From assembly GCF_000091045.1 (NCBI RefSeq), contig NC_006694.1, forward strand, positions 866,001 to 930,000: DNA of 64,000 nt, read 5' to 3'. Positions 21,983-34,540 of this stretch are shown here, in pieces. The DNA is from Cryptococcus deneoformans JEC21. Taxonomy: Eukaryota; Basidiomycota; Tremellomycetes; Tremellales; Cryptococcaceae. The position numbers were made by a program, and so were the translations under genes. A model generated the notes under the pieces. The model was not told the DNA's origin and did no database searches. It saw only the letters and a list, made by a program, of their open reading frames with translations. Numbering within the stretch: position 1 is the first letter of the stretch; every line of letters starts with the position of its first letter.

Positions 21983-24900
21983 ATGTCCTTCCCGCCAGTG
22001 CAGCCCGCCGACAATGGCATGGCGGTCGTTGCTCCCAATCTCGAGTCTAACCCTACCACTGTTGCGTCCCACGCCCCACAAATTGCCGTCAAGGATGAAA
22101 ATGATAGTATGAGCGAGGATGAGCAGCCTTTGGCGAAAAGCAAAGCGAATGGAGCGAGGAAGAGAGTCGAAAACAGCAGTGACGAGGAAGAGAAACCTCT
22201 CGTGAGTTTGTCGTAACCTGGTTTTTACGCTTCAGGTGTCGAAAACCAATGTGTCATGTGCGTAAAAGACGTTATTCGAGACCCACCGGACTTGTGATGA
22301 TATCATCCCATGTCGGTCAACGTTTTGGTGTATCACTCAACTATGGCGCTATGGCGGCGGCGAGCAGCTACCCAGAAGAAGGGGTTGTCTATGATGTGTC
22401 CTATGCTTATGGACATTGTACTGACGAATATTGTAGAGCAAAAAGCCCAGAGCCAATGGTGTCAACAAGAAAAGGGTCGTCGCCAGCAGTGATGAAGAAA
22501 GCGATGTTTCACCTCCTGCTAAGGTGAGACGCGTTTCGACCCACGCATTTCCGACCAGAATGTTGCTGACGCGCCGTTTCGACATCCAGAGGCCTGTTTC
22601 CAAGCAATCCAAACCTGCCACCCCCGATTCTGAATCTGATGACGATCAACCTCTCGCCAAGAAGGCTAACGGACTGGCCGCATCCAAACGTCAGGCTAAA
22701 AAAGCGGAGGAATTATCAGAAGAAAGCTCGGAGGAAGAAAAGCCTCTTGCGAAGGTTGCCAAGAGGGTATCAGCAAAGAAGATGAAGAGCGAGACTGAGG
22801 ACTCTGAGGAAGACCGGCCTCTTGCAAAGAAGAAGGCTCCTGTTAAGCGTGCTCCAGCAAAGAAATCGGCGAAGAAGGAACCTAGTGAGAGTGAAGAGGA
22901 TGAGAAGCCTTTAGCGAAGAACGCTAGAGGGAAGGCCAAGGCGGCGACGGTGAAGGAAGAGAAAGGTAAGAAGACAAAGAAGGAGAAAGAGTGGGTATAT
23001 TCATTATGCTTCATCGGAATGTTCTAACGTTATGCATAGAGAGGAAGAAGAGGAGGAAAGGTACAAGTGGTGGGAACAGGATGCTTTGGGTGATGGGTCA
23101 TCCAAGTGGACGGTCCTTGAGCACAACGCTGTTCTCTTCCCTCCTCCTTATGTTCCTTTACCCAAGAACGTGAAAATGAAGTACGATGGTAAGTCTTTTG
23201 CCTACTCTGATTTATCCTATGACTAAAACCCAAACGCAGGCGTCTCACTTACCCTCCCTCCCGAGTCTGAAGAAGTCGCCGGTTTCTTCGGTGCCCTCCT
23301 TGAAACCGACTATGCTCAAGATGCCAAATTCCGTGAAAACTTTTTCCGAGACTTTAAGGCTATCGTCGAAAAATATCCACCCAAGGAGGACGTCAAGGTT
23401 AAGAAGTTGGAAAAGTGCGATTTTAGACCGATGTTTGAGTACTTTGAAAAGGAGAAGGAGAAGAAGAAGGCGTTGACTAAGGAAGAGAAAAAGGCGTAAG
23501 TCTGACGTTCTAGATTGGACAGAATGAGACTGACGATAAAAGGTCAGGATTAAAGCGGAGAAGGACAAGCTTGAAGCACCGTATCTCTATGCGAATGTTG
23601 ATGGAAGGAAGGAAAAGGTCGGCAACTTCCGTGCAGAACCTCCTGGATTGTTCAAGGGTCGTGGTGAACATCCCAAGAAGGGTACTGTCAAGGTGAGTTC
23701 AATAGTTTTTATCGCTGGTCTTTCGCTGTTTCCTGACGTTTCTGTCCATAGAACCGTCTCCGACCTGAAGATATCATTATCAACATTGGCAAAGAAGCTC
23801 CTATCCCTGTGCCCAACATTCCCGGTCAGTGGAAGGGTATCCAGCATGATAACACAGTGACTTGGCTCGCTCATTGGAAGGAGAATGTCAACGGTAACGC
23901 CAAATACGTCTTCTTGAGCGCTGGTAGTGCGTGGAAAGGTCAAAGTGATCGTGCCAAGTTTGAAAAGGCCCGTGAGCTTATCGTGGGTCATTATTTCTCG
24001 CTCCTTTTTTTCAGGCTACTAATGTTGATTTTAGAAACATGTCGACAAAATTCGAAAAGACTACACTGCCGACCTCAAATCCAAAGTCATGGCTGACCGA
24101 CAACGTGCCACCGCCCTGTACTTTATCGATCGTCTGGCTCTGCGAGCGGGTAATGAAAAGGGTGAAGATGAAGCGGATACTGTCGGCTGTTGTTCTCTGC
24201 GATACGAACACGTGACGCTCTCTCCACCGAATACTATCATCTTTGATTTCCTCGGTAAGGACTCGATGAGGTTCCATCAGGAAGTCGAGGTCGATCCGCA
24301 AGTGTTCAAGAACATAAAACTGTTTAAGGCTGATCCGAAGAAGAAGGGTGACGATATCTTTGACCGACTGACCGTAAGTATATTGTTAATCAATGGGATG
24401 CCGCGCAGAGCTGACGATCGTTTAAGACCACTCTTCTTAACAAGCACCTCAACAGCATGATGCCTGGTCTTACCGCCAAGGTTTTCCGTACCTACAACGC
24501 CTCATGGACTTTCCAAGAACAACTCAAAAACACACCTAAGAACGGAACTGTAGCCGAGAAGATTGCGGCGTACAACACTGCCAATAGGGATGTTGCCATC
24601 TTGTGTAATCACCAAAAGAGTGTCAGCAAGGGTTTTGAGGGCAGTTTTGCCAAAGCCGAGGATAAGATTCGTGCCCTCAAGTATCAGCGTCTCAAGCTTC
24701 GTCTCCAACTTTTTTCTCTTAACCCCAAGATTAAGAAGAAGCATCCCGAGCTTGCGGAGGATGAGTCTGATGTGGATGACGAATTTATGGAGCGCCACGA
24801 AGCCGAATTACTCGAAAAAGCTTTGGAGAACGCAAAGAAGAAATGGGATACGGATAATGTCAAGCTTGAAGGGGATGGGAAGAAAAAGAAGACGAAGGGA

Positions 24901-25296
24901 GAGTTGGATGAGAGGTTGAGTGAGATCAAGGCAGAGTTTAAGGAGTTGAAGAAGGAGAGGAAGGCTAAAAAGATTGATGCCAAGAGAGGAGGTAAGCATT
25001 TTCTTTGATCATGCTGTTGAAAATGCTGATAAAAGTGAACAGCCACGGAGGAGAAACTTCTTGCTCAGGTCGCCAGGATCGACGAACGTATCGCTACCGC
25101 CAAAGTCCAGCTTCAAGATCGAGACAAGCTCAAGGATGTTGCTTTGGGCACATCCAAGATTAACTATATCGATCCAAGACTAACTGTCGCGTGGGCGAAG
25201 AAGTTTGATGTTCCTCTCGAAAAACTGTTCTCCAAAACCCTGCGAGAAAAGTTCCCTTGGGCTGAGGCGGAGGCTGGACCGGACTGGGTTTTCTAG
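21983..25296 (+). CDS. TOP1: DNA topoisomerase I (type IB), TOP1
   Basis: Ten exons: 21983-22201, 22437-22523, 22590-22990, 23040-23188, 23240-23495, 23548-23692, 23752-23982, 24035-24373, 24427-24991, 25043-25296; 881 aa. Nuclear enzyme that relaxes supercoils by a 3'-phosphotyrosine nick. Residues 1-240 are a charged, Lys- and acidic-rich tail with a repeated (S/E)EExxPLAK motif. The core begins at KWWEQ and includes [15 protein letters not shown], the PLNR-like VNIGK region, [10 protein letters not shown] and [16 protein letters not shown]; the linker is a long coiled coil ([15 protein letters not shown]...); the catalytic Tyr is Y839 in [10 protein letters not shown]. Intron 1 is 235 bp, the rest 49-66 bp. 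The exon 3/4 border (GTGGGT donor) was chosen over an equally in-frame GTATAT donor. In Cryptococcus topoisomerase I is reported essential and camptothecin-sensitive (established knowledge). Confidence 0.95.
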
Positions 25297-26081
25297 ATGG
25301 GGTGCACGTGCTGGGGATCCGGGGATCCGGTGTGGGAGTGGGAGTGGTATCGCATACTTTCATATAGGCTTTTACACAAAACAATGGTCTTCTCGGTTTG
25401 CTGCATGCATATGTTGTGTTTTACGTTGGGCGGTACAGTCGCTGTTGATCACTGGCAAAGTCTGAACGACAGAAGTGACGGGAAAGAAGGCTCATTAAAA
25501 ATCCAACTTTCATAAACGAAAGGGGCACCTTTTCAACGATCTTTCATGCTTCTCTACCTGTTAGTCACCGCGCTCAATATAGCATGAGGATTAGCTGGTA
25601 ATGATTGATAATTTAAGGGTACTGTTTCGCCTGTATTTCTCCGACAATAGGAGTTTCTATAACTTCCCTTTTCTTTTCCTTCTCTCAACTTTAGCTTTCC
25701 TTCGAACTTGCCATCTCACTGGATAATATAATTATGCAGACCGCATTTTAGATTTCATTGATTTGTGTTCCTGATCCGCCACTACTGTCCGTCGCTTGTA
25801 GCTTGCAGTATCGATCATCCGAGACCTTTCACGAGTCACGTTTCCCTTGTTTCCATTGCAATCACCATTACCTTCCGTATCCTATTGTAGGGGAGAGCGA
25901 TCGTTAGACACAGGCTGCAGCTATAACTCTTGTATCGTCGTTTAGTAAGGACCCTTCGGACAGAAACGCTATGAATGCTTTCGCTCTTATAGTAATACCT
26001 GTGATGATCATCAAGGCGACTACTACATACATTAACTATACGTTATGTTGGCTGACAAAAAAAACAGGTGCCACCTTAGGT
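25297..26081. other. Convergent intergenic region (TOP1 / SCY1-like)
   Basis: 785 bp between converging stops. A short direct repeat of GGGGATCC lies in the TOP1 3' region near 25314. No gene is supported. Confidence 0.4.
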
Positions 26082-29000
26082 TCAGACCTTGCTCTTCTTT
26101 TGCTCTTTCATCGCTGCAATCCTCTGAGCATGATATTAGTTGGGCTACGTATTAGAGGCTAAAAATGACTCACAGCCTTCCTCTCCTCTCTCCTTCTAGC
26201 CATTTCTTTTTCCTTCTCCTCTTTGCTCATATTCGCCAGGCTGGGCTGAGGCGTCCCTGTGCCATTACCAGCCTTGACGGAAAGTTGGGGCGAACTTCTT
26301 TCACTAACTGGGGTTGAGTCGATTTGCCCCCTCTCTGCGTCAGTCGTATTAGCTTGAGAAATAAGCACAGGAGATTTAGCACTTGAAAGAGACGACAGAG
26401 CAGGGCTGGATGGTATGAGAGGCGTAGAAATAGAGGAAGCAAGCTTGACAGGTTCGGGTGCGTGGGTAGGGATAGAAGATGTTGTGGAAATTGCAGTAGA
26501 AAGGGTAGGTTTACTGCGAAAAGCGGCAGAAGTGGTTATGTTTGTACTAGTAGGTTTGGGTTTGGGGGCTGAAACATAGTATGGTTGCGGCGGTGGTACT
26601 ACAACCTCCGGAACGGGGGCAGATTCGAAAGCAGCTATTCCAGGGAATCAAGGATTAGCGTACAGTCAGAAGGATGACGTGTCGAACAAGAAATACGTAC
26701 ACCAATCATCGTCATCAGCATTAACATCAATCAAGTCGTCCGTCCCCCAAGCGTTGCCGCCATCCTCTTCTTCCCATTCGCCAGCAAGCTGATCCGCCAG
26801 ACTCTTCCCGGGCGCTTTCTTCGCGCCCCCCAACTTCATTCGACCATTAGTCCCTGACAAGCTGGAACTGGTGGTAGTTCGGCCAAAGGTGTTCACAGCG
26901 CTAGATCGAGGAGAAGCGCTTTTCAGAGACGAAGACGCAGATGCCGGTCTGAAGATCTCCTCGCTGACTCGTGAAGAAGCTGGTGCAGCTGGATTGGAGC
27001 TATCGGTACTGAACTTTATCGTGGGGGCAGAAGCACCAAAGCCCCCAGGCATGCCAGAGCTGTTCATACTGGAATGAGCTTCACTTGTCTTGAGCTGCTT
27101 GCCCAAGCTTGAGATGGCCCACCCAGCAAGGGCCCCAGCAGCGCCAGCGGCACTGTTGACGGCTCCTCCCTGGCTGCTTGAGATCGAAGCAGAAGTAGTG
27201 GTGACAGGACCTTGCGAGGAGGTTTGATCAGGTGGTAGGGCAGATTCCGGCTAACGAATATTGTTAGCGGACAGATGCCTATACATGGGAATCGATACTG
27301 AGCAACTTACCATGTCTTTAACCATATCTGTCAACTTGGAGACAAACATGTTCATAGCCTTGAATGCCTGATCTCTCACCAATCTAGACCGATAATCAGC
27401 TTACAACTTCTGAGAGCTTTTACGACCACAGTAAACACACTTTTCCTTGTCCACCAACGTAAAACTCATATTCGGAACCACCTTGCCCGCCAAATCTTCT
27501 CTATCAAAACACTCGACGCTGGCCATTAGCGCCATCAAACCCGCGACTCTAGCATGTACAAAAGGATCCTTCAAACTTCTCGCAAAGGCTGGTACAAGCA
27601 CCTTCTTCTTCGTGTTATGGCCCAATATGGGCGCGAGGCGGCCGAGAAGGATGCATGTGTTTGTTCGTATAGAGGGCTCGGTGTCCATTTGCATCTTGGC
27701 GAGGACCCGGAGGAGGTCGTTATTGAGAATGCGGTCAGAAAGCTGTATGGATTCTGTCAGCGGGTACTCTGAACACAGTCGAAGGGAAAATATCACCTTA
27801 GAGGCCAACGGATAGACCGCTCTGACGGTGGCTTCTCTGATGACGGGGACTGTATCGGCGAAACCAGTGATCTGAATATGGTCAACCTAAAATCACTTCC
27901 CCACACCTATGAGACGTACAAGATTTGGCCAAATCTTCTCTGTCACTGTCTTGTTATCCAGCTTGTCAACGTACTCATTCAAACCTTCCAACAAAGCCAT
28001 CCTCGTACCCCTATCAGGACTGGTATACAATCTGACCACTGGATCGAGGACCATCTTCGGATAATCGGAAGAAGGAACGAGCTTGCCCAGTTCAAGAACA
28101 AGAGGAAGCATAGCCGACGATGGTGCGGTTGGGAGGGATAAGGAGTGAAGGAGGGACGGAAGGATTTTATAAGTGGTAAACGGTCCTGGGAGTGTACCAG
28201 CTTGGTTGGCCTCTTTGATGATTCGCAATAACGAAAGTTTGTCACTCTCAGATTGCAGCTCGAAGTTGTCCAAACCATTGACGAGGCTGACAAGCGGGTT
28301 GGATGCCCAGAAACCAGCCTTTTCGGCTTCGTCGATGAAAGATATTGTAGTCAACCGAGTACGAGGATTAGGATTAAGCATTCGCTTCCATAACGGGAAG
28401 AGAACTTTGGGAAGTGCGCCGGAAGAAGAAGGTGTAGGCTGTGACGAAAGGGGCGGTAAGGGAGAATGAGGGTTATAAAACGTAAAGAGAAGGATGGCAA
28501 GAAGGTAGGTGTCGTGTTGGGCAGGATCGGTTCTATCGTTCCATTAGCATTGACCGGCATAGAAATGAATCCACTGACTCTCTTAGAGCACTCCATCCAT
28601 CCTTTCTGACTTCAGGTGCACATCTTTCACCAATATCACCTGGGGCCACACCTCCTAGGCCCCATAATATACCAGCATCATCTTTACCTGTCAGCAGCTC
28701 GAATCCCGCTAGGCGCCATTCGAGGGAGGGAGTGACGAAGATGGAGGTTGGAAGAAGATAGGAATGATGTTGGGATAGAGGAGGAGAATTGAGGAAAGCA
28801 AGGGCGGACTAACTATGGCGTGAGCGAGAGGCCGGATTTGGGGCTAAAACAGTATGAACTCACTGAAAGGCTCCTTACACCCCACCCGATCCAGTTCTCT
28901 TTGCCTTTCGCCCTACCAGAGCCTGACGCAAGAGCACCTCCAGTCTCCCAGTCCCTCAAAACCCCTTCTAGTGGGCGCACGCGTTCGGTAGCAATGTAAA

Positions 29001-29412
29001 TATGTGTCTCCGTTTCTACAGAGTCGATATATTTTATGCTACGCAGCATCAGCTACTGCTTCACACAGAGACATTGCACACTTACATGTCAGGGTGTCTT
29101 ATTGTGCGGAGCTTTTTGAGAGCATTTTTTGCCAGTTGGAACAGCACTTTACGGTCCTTGCTGCCGGGCTGAAAAAGTGGAAGGGTCGAATCATAGATGA
29201 ACAATGTTAAGGGAGTACCATCGTCCTGCCGGAATCGTCAGCCCCAACGCAAATCAGACACAAAGATATACACTTACACGTTTAACACCCTCTCTGATCT
29301 CCCAAATAGAACTATGGCTATCGAGCCCAGGTATACGTTCGCCAACTGAAAATGGGAACGTGACACCGGTAGACTGGAGTACCGAAGTGGTGATGGATTT
29401 GAGATAATTCAT
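26082..29412 (-). CDS. SCY1: SCY1/SCYL1-like pseudokinase with HEAT repeats
   Basis: Eleven exons: 29412-29278, 29225-29086, 29038-28864, 28808-28579, 28532-27920, 27871-27797, 27742-27441, 27383-27311, 27250-26701, 26634-26174, 26123-26082; 931 aa. N-terminus MNYLKSITTSVLQSTG and SIWEIREG plus LKKLRTIRHPDIIKYIDS are typical of the N-terminal kinase-like (Scyl) family. The kinase fold is dead: the HRD loop reads SYLLPTSIFVT and the DFG position reads AGFEL. Then HEAT-type repeats (e.g. SIRTNTCILLGRLAPIL, ARVAGLMALMAS) and a Ser/Pro-rich acidic tail with WEEEDGGNAWG, ending in a coiled, basic segment (MARRREERKARIAAMKEQKK). Known roles in the family: Golgi/COPI traffic and tRNA export. The last two small exons were found by frame and splice continuity. 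It is divergent from ADE6. Confidence 0.9.
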
Positions 29413-29879
29413 GGTGGATTTATTCGCTCTTTTGGCTGGTGTAGTCTGTTTAATCTGTTTAATCAGACTCCCTGTCCTTGTTGTATCCACCAAGCTGTCG
29501 TCGTCGGAGCTGATATGGCTGCTCGACCTTCGCGTCACGAACGATATCAATGTGAGCTCGAAGGCACTCGGTCGCGTTCGTCGATGACAGCAATCAATAG
29601 CCACAGTTACGTAACCTTTCGATTTGCGATTTTATTTTCGTGTTGTCTATAGACTGCGTTTTCTGCGAGTCGGAATTTGGACTGTCTTGAGCCACAAATA
29701 CTCTTGGCGGGTCAACCACGACACATTCCACAGTTCAGTGGACCACGTCAGTCCACATACGCAGAATCAGCACATCTGTATCTCCTCATCTCGTTTCAAA
29801 CAGGAAAATCCGTCAGAAACTGCTCAGGTAAGTTAATTTCTTTGGCTTGCTCCGCCCGATATTGTTAACGCTTCTTAGC
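29413..29879. promoter_or_regulatory. Divergent promoter region (SCY1-like / ADE6) with ADE6 5' UTR
   Basis: 467 bp between the two starts. It includes the ADE6 5' UTR and its intron (annotated separately). A tandem TCTGTTTAAT pair lies near 29448-29466. No purine-pathway operator is recognised. Confidence 0.45.
29828..29878 (+). other. 5' UTR intron of ADE6
   Basis: A clean 51-bp intron (GTAAGT donor, branch-like GTTAAC, acceptor TTCTTAG) ends one nucleotide before the ADE6 start codon. Without removal of this intron the leader contains an upstream open frame in phase with ADE6, so splicing defines the ATG at 29880. Confidence 0.75.
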
Positions 29880-32800
29880 ATGCTCGTCCTCCCCGGATCT
29901 TCTGCGATCACTTCTTCTCGAAGAGCTACCCTCCTCAAGCTTTTCCAGTCGGTCATCCCCTCTATCACTTCCGTCGATGCGGTGCATCTCCACTTTGTCA
30001 ACCCTACTTCTGACGAAGCCGAGTCACTCCTTGCCGATACCCAGTCTGCTGAGCGAGATATCCTCAACGCCCTACTCGCTTATGGCGACAACGAGCAGCT
30101 CAACTCTACGAAGGCATTTGTTGATGCTGGCATGAAGGGTGACGTGTTTGCGCTTTACGTGCTCCCTCGTGTCGGCACCATTTCCCCTTGGTCTTCTAAG
30201 GCCACCGACATCGCCAAACTCTGTCGTCTTGCTGGCCACGTCTCCCGTCTTGAGCGTGGTGCGCTCTATCTCTTCACTTCAAGTGAGAGTATTAGCCTTC
30301 TGGAAATGCGACACCACTTGCACTTTATCCATGATCGTATGACTCAGCTCATCCACACTGCTTTGCCACCTTCTGCCGCCGTCTTCCCTCCTACACCGCC
30401 TAACCCTTCCGCTCTTATCTCCGTGCCTATTCTCGGTGCTGAAAACCCGCATGCCGTTCTCGGTGAGGCCAATGCTCGACTGGGTCTCGCCCTCTCTGAG
30501 ACTGAAATCCCTTACCTTGTCGAGTCTTTCCTGGCCGCCGGTCGTAACCCCACCGACGCTGAGCTCTTCATGTTCGCTCAAGTCAATTCTGAGCACTGTC
30601 GACACAAGATCTTTAACGCCAAATGGACCATTGACGGTCACGATCAGGAGAACAGCTTGTTTGGTATGATTCGAAACACCGAAAAGGCTGTCCACTCCAA
30701 GGGTACTCTATCTGCCTACGAAGACAACGCCGCTGTCATGGAGGGTTACGAGGCTCCTCGATTCGCTGTCGGAGGCAAGGGCGATGGATGCTACACTTCT
30801 CAAATTGAGAAGAACCCTATCCTCATCAAGGTCGAGACCCACAACCACCCCACTGCCGTATCTCCTTACCCTGGTGCCGCCACCGGTTCAGGTGGTGAGA
30901 TCCGTGACGAAGGTGCCACTGGACGGGGCTCACACCCCAAGGCCGGTCTTGCCGGTTACACCACTTCGGACTTGCTCATTCCCGACTTCATTCAGCCTTG
31001 GGAGTCTGACATTGGCAGGCCCGCCCACATTGCTTCCGCCCTTGACATTATGATTGAAGCTCCTCTCGGTGCCGCTTCCTTCAACAACGAGTTTGGTCGC
31101 CCCGCACTTGGTGGTTATTGGCGTACTTGGCTCATGGCTGTCAAGGACGCTGAAGGCAAGGAGGAATGGAGGGGTTACCACAAGCCTATTATGATCGCTG
31201 GCGGTTTGGGTAATGTCCGGCCTCAGTTTGCCCGCAAGGACAAGATTACTCCCGGGTCCAAGGTCATCGTTCTCGGTGGCCCTGGTATGCTCATCGGTCT
31301 CGGTGGTGGTGCCGCCTCTTCCATGGCTTCCGGTGCTTCTTCCGCCGACCTCGACTTTGCCTCAGTTCAGCGAGAAAACCCCGAGATGGAGCGACGATGC
31401 CAGCAAGTCATTGATGCCTGTATCTCTCGAGGCGATGGTGCCGGTAACCCTATCGAGTCCATCCACGACGTTGGTGCTGGTGGTCTTTCCAACGCTTTGC
31501 CCGAGTTGGTGCACGATTCTGGTTTGGGTGCCGTTTTTGAGATCCGAGATGTCCTCGTTGACGACCCCTCCATGTCCCCCATGGAGATTTGGTGTAACGA
31601 GTCACAAGAGCGATACGTTCTTGCCGTCGCCACCGAGAACCTTGCCGCTTTCGAGGAGATTGCTAGGCGAGAGCGATGCCCCTTCTCCGTTGTCGGTACC
31701 GCCACCGAGGAAGAGCGTCTCGTTGTCACCGACCGACTTTTGGGTGATAACGTCATTGACATTTCCATGTCAATCCTCTTTGGCAAGCCTCCTAGGATGC
31801 ATCGAGAGGCCCAGACCATCCACCCCAAGCGAGATGCTTTTGACTCTTCCCTCTTTACCTACCTTCCCGCCTACGCTGGTGCTCCCAAAACATCCCTCAT
31901 GGCAGAGTCTATTAACCGTGTTCTCCGCTTGCCTTCTGTCGGTTCCAAGTCTTTCCTGATCACCATTGGTGACCGAACTATTACCGGTTTGGTGACTCGA
32001 GATCAGATGGTAGGTCCTTGGCAAGTTCCCGTTGCCGATGTCGCTGTCACCCGATCTTCTTATGGTTTCGATGTCGTCGTCGGTGAGGCTATGTCCATGG
32101 GTGAACGAACTCCTCTCGCTCTTCTCAACGCTGGTGCTTCCGCCCGTATGGCCATCGCCGAATCTCTTACCAACCTTGCCGCTTCCTCCGTTGCCGACAT
32201 CTCCCAGATCAAGCTTTCCGCCAACTGGATGTCGGCCGCCAACCACTCTGGCGAAGGCTCCAAGCTCTACGAGGCTGTCCAGGCCATCGGTATGGACCTC
32301 TGTCCTAAATTAGGTGTTGGTATTCCCGTCGGTAAAGATTCTATGTCCATGTCTATGAAGTGGCCCGGAGAGAAGGGCGAACAGAAGCAGGTCACCGCAC
32401 CTTTGTCTTTGATCGTCACTGCCTTCGCCCCCGTTGACAACGTTGAGAAGACTTGGACTCCTGTTCTCAGGACTGACAAGGGTGAGACTGTCCTTGTGTT
32501 CATTGACCTCGCCAGGGGTAAGCAGAGACTTGGTGGTTCTGCTATTGCTCAGGTGTTCAAGCAATTGGGTGCCGATGCTCCCGATGTTGAGGAGGCTGCC
32601 GATATTCGTGCATTCTTCCACGCCGTCCAGGCTTTGAAGAAGGCTGAAACTGTCCTTGCCTACCACGACCGATCCGACGGTGGTTTGCTCACCACTCTTG
32701 TTGAGATGGCCTTTGCTGGCAGATCTGGTATTGAGGTGACCGTTGATGCTATCAGCTCTTCAGGCGACGCCGTTGCCGCCTTGTTCAACGAAGAGCTTGG

Positions 32801-33947
32801 TGCCGTCATGCAAGTCAAGGTCGACGAACTCTCCGCCTTTAGCGACGCTTTTGTCAAGGCTGGTTTCCCCACTCAGCACATCCACGTCATCGGCAAGGTC
32901 CTCGGTCGAGAGAACCAGTCAGTCTCCATCATCCACAAGTCCGACGCAATCTACACTGGTACTCGAGGCCAGTTGCAGCAGCTCTGGGCTGAGACCTCTT
33001 ACAAGATTCAGGCCATGCGTGATGAACCTACTGGTGCCAAAGAAGAGTTTGACGCTATTCTTGACGATGAGGACCAGGGTTTAATCTACAACGTCCCCTT
33101 CAAGTATCTTCCCGACGTCACTGACGCCAACCGACTTGCTTCCCCTCCCAAGGTTGCTATTCTTCGTGAGCAAGGTGTTAATGGTCACATTGAAATGGCT
33201 TGGTCTTTCCACGCCGCTGGTTTCGAGGCTATCGACGTTCACATGTCTGACATCATCTCTTCCAAGGTCTCACTCTCTTCCTTTGCCGGTATCGCCGCTT
33301 GTGGTGGTTTCTCCTACGGTGACGTTCTCGGAGCCGGTAACGGCTGGGCCAAGTCTGTCTTGCTCAACCCTACCGCCCGAAAGGAGTTCGAACAGTTCTT
33401 CCAGAGGGAAGACACTTTCGCCTTGGGTGTATGTAACGGCTGTCAATTCTTTGCTCAGTTGAAGGAGATTATCCCAGGTGCTGAGCATTGGCCCATCTTC
33501 AAGGCTAACCGCTCCGAGCGATTCGAAGGCCGTGTCGTCAACGTCAAGGTCTCCCCCGAAGCTGCCAAATCTAACATCTTCTTCAGCGACATGGCCGACG
33601 CCATCGTTCCTATAGCTGTCGCTCACGGTGAAGGCCGTCCATCCTTCGTCACTGGTTCCCTCGCCGGGCTCAACGAAAACAACCTCATTCCTCTCCGATA
33701 TGTTGACGGTAACGGCACTATTGCCACTACCTATCCCAAGAACCCCAACGGTGGTCCCGAAGGTATCGCTGCTGTCAGCACACTCAATGGTAGGGTGTTG
33801 GCTGTCATGCCCCACCCCGAACGAGTGGTCACCAGGGAAAGCTTCTCTTGGTTCCCTGAAGAGATGGGCAAAACTTGGGAGGGCAAGGGTCCTTGGTTCA
33901 GACTGTTCCAGAACGCCTACAAGTTTGCGACTGAGGGAAAGCAATAG
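29880..33947 (+). CDS. ADE6: Phosphoribosylformylglycinamidine synthase (FGAM synthase), ADE6
   Basis: One uninterrupted coding exon, 1355 aa, the normal length of eukaryotic PurL. It catalyses step 4 of de novo purine synthesis (FGAR + Gln + ATP to FGAM) in the cytosol. Domains: N-terminal PurS-like part, FGAM-synthase linker with [18 protein letters not shown], two AIRS-type ATPase halves ([51 protein letters not shown]), and a C-terminal class I glutamine amidotransferase with [20 protein letters not shown], nucleophile Cys1185 in [10 protein letters not shown] and the catalytic His in MPHPERV. It is the only long intron-free coding region among the large genes here and uses strongly biased C-ending codons, as expected for high expression. 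The start follows a 5' UTR intron. Confidence 0.96.
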   Translation: MLVLPGSSAITSSRRATLLKLFQSVIPSITSVDAVHLHFVNPTSDEAESLLADTQSAERDILNALLAYGDNEQLNSTKAFVDAGMKGDVFALYVLPRVGTISPWSSKATDIAKLCRLAGHVSRLERGALYLFTSSESISLLEMRHHLHFIHDRMTQLIHTALPPSAAVFPPTPPNPSALISVPILGAENPHAVLGEANARLGLALSETEIPYLVESFLAAGRNPTDAELFMFAQVNSEHCRHKIFNAKWTIDGHDQENSLFGMIRNTEKAVHSKGTLSAYEDNAAVMEGYEAPRFAVGGKGDGCYTSQIEKNPILIKVETHNHPTAVSPYPGAATGSGGEIRDEGATGRGSHPKAGLAGYTTSDLLIPDFIQPWESDIGRPAHIASALDIMIEAPLGAASFNNEFGRPALGGYWRTWLMAVKDAEGKEEWRGYHKPIMIAGGLGNVRPQFARKDKITPGSKVIVLGGPGMLIGLGGGAASSMASGASSADLDFASVQRENPEMERRCQQVIDACISRGDGAGNPIESIHDVGAGGLSNALPELVHDSGLGAVFEIRDVLVDDPSMSPMEIWCNESQERYVLAVATENLAAFEEIARRERCPFSVVGTATEEERLVVTDRLLGDNVIDISMSILFGKPPRMHREAQTIHPKRDAFDSSLFTYLPAYAGAPKTSLMAESINRVLRLPSVGSKSFLITIGDRTITGLVTRDQMVGPWQVPVADVAVTRSSYGFDVVVGEAMSMGERTPLALLNAGASARMAIAESLTNLAASSVADISQIKLSANWMSAANHSGEGSKLYEAVQAIGMDLCPKLGVGIPVGKDSMSMSMKWPGEKGEQKQVTAPLSLIVTAFAPVDNVEKTWTPVLRTDKGETVLVFIDLARGKQRLGGSAIAQVFKQLGADAPDVEEAADIRAFFHAVQALKKAETVLAYHDRSDGGLLTTLVEMAFAGRSGIEVTVDAISSSGDAVAALFNEELGAVMQVKVDELSAFSDAFVKAGFPTQHIHVIGKVLGRENQSVSIIHKSDAIYTGTRGQLQQLWAETSYKIQAMRDEPTGAKEEFDAILDDEDQGLIYNVPFKYLPDVTDANRLASPPKVAILREQGVNGHIEMAWSFHAAGFEAIDVHMSDIISSKVSLSSFAGIAACGGFSYGDVLGAGNGWAKSVLLNPTARKEFEQFFQREDTFALGVCNGCQFFAQLKEIIPGAEHWPIFKANRSERFEGRVVNVKVSPEAAKSNIFFSDMADAIVPIAVAHGEGRPSFVTGSLAGLNENNLIPLRYVDGNGTIATTYPKNPNGGPEGIAAVSTLNGRVLAVMPHPERVVTRESFSWFPEEMGKTWEGKGPWFRLFQNAYKFATEGKQ

Positions 33948-34540
33948 AAGATTGAGCGCGCAATAGTGAGTCGATCTTGTCTTTATCCATTTCATCTGTG
34001 AGACATACTGATTTCAGCTTTTTCATCAGATAATAAGTTTGGTTTGAGATAAGCAAGGCTGGGTTGTGAAATTTTGGGACTAGATGGTGTTTTCACGTCT
34101 AAGGTGAGTCTTCGTTGGTACAACAATCACATCGATCTGATCGCTGATCAATTGCCAGTCTCCGATTGTGTTCTTGAAGAAAATGGTTGTCTGCAAGAAT
34201 TCAGAACTAAAAAAACGAAAAAGATCACTTCAAGTATGTATATGTAAAGTTCATTTAGCTCTTGCTAACACTGGCTTTTAGGTTGTTTTAGTCAAAGACA
34301 GTTGCGAGGTTAAGAGGACCGACCAGGAAAAATCCATGTTAGATTTGTCACTCACACAAAGAAAAAGATTGTCTCAGTTTTGGTTTCGTTTGGTTTGAAC
34401 TATGCATTGGGAATATTTATGATCGAAATCACTCAGATCATATCCTGCTGTTTATGTCATCTACTATATGCTTCGTAAATGTCCATCTCCTATCATATCG
34501 TGGATATGATAAATGCAATTCACTCGTCTACACTCTCCGC
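33948..34540 (+). other. ADE6 downstream region with three intron-like sequences
   Basis: 593 bp between the ADE6 stop and the convergent small membrane-protein gene. On the plus strand three full intron signatures follow one another: 33966-34017 (GTGAGT, branch TACTGAT, TTCAG; 52 bp), 34104-34158 (GTGAGT, branch near CTGAT, CCAG; 55 bp) and 34234-34281 (GTATGT, branch GCTAAC, TTTAG; 48 bp). No coding exons can be built from the pieces. They could be 3' UTR introns of ADE6 or parts of a spliced non-coding RNA. Confidence 0.5.
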
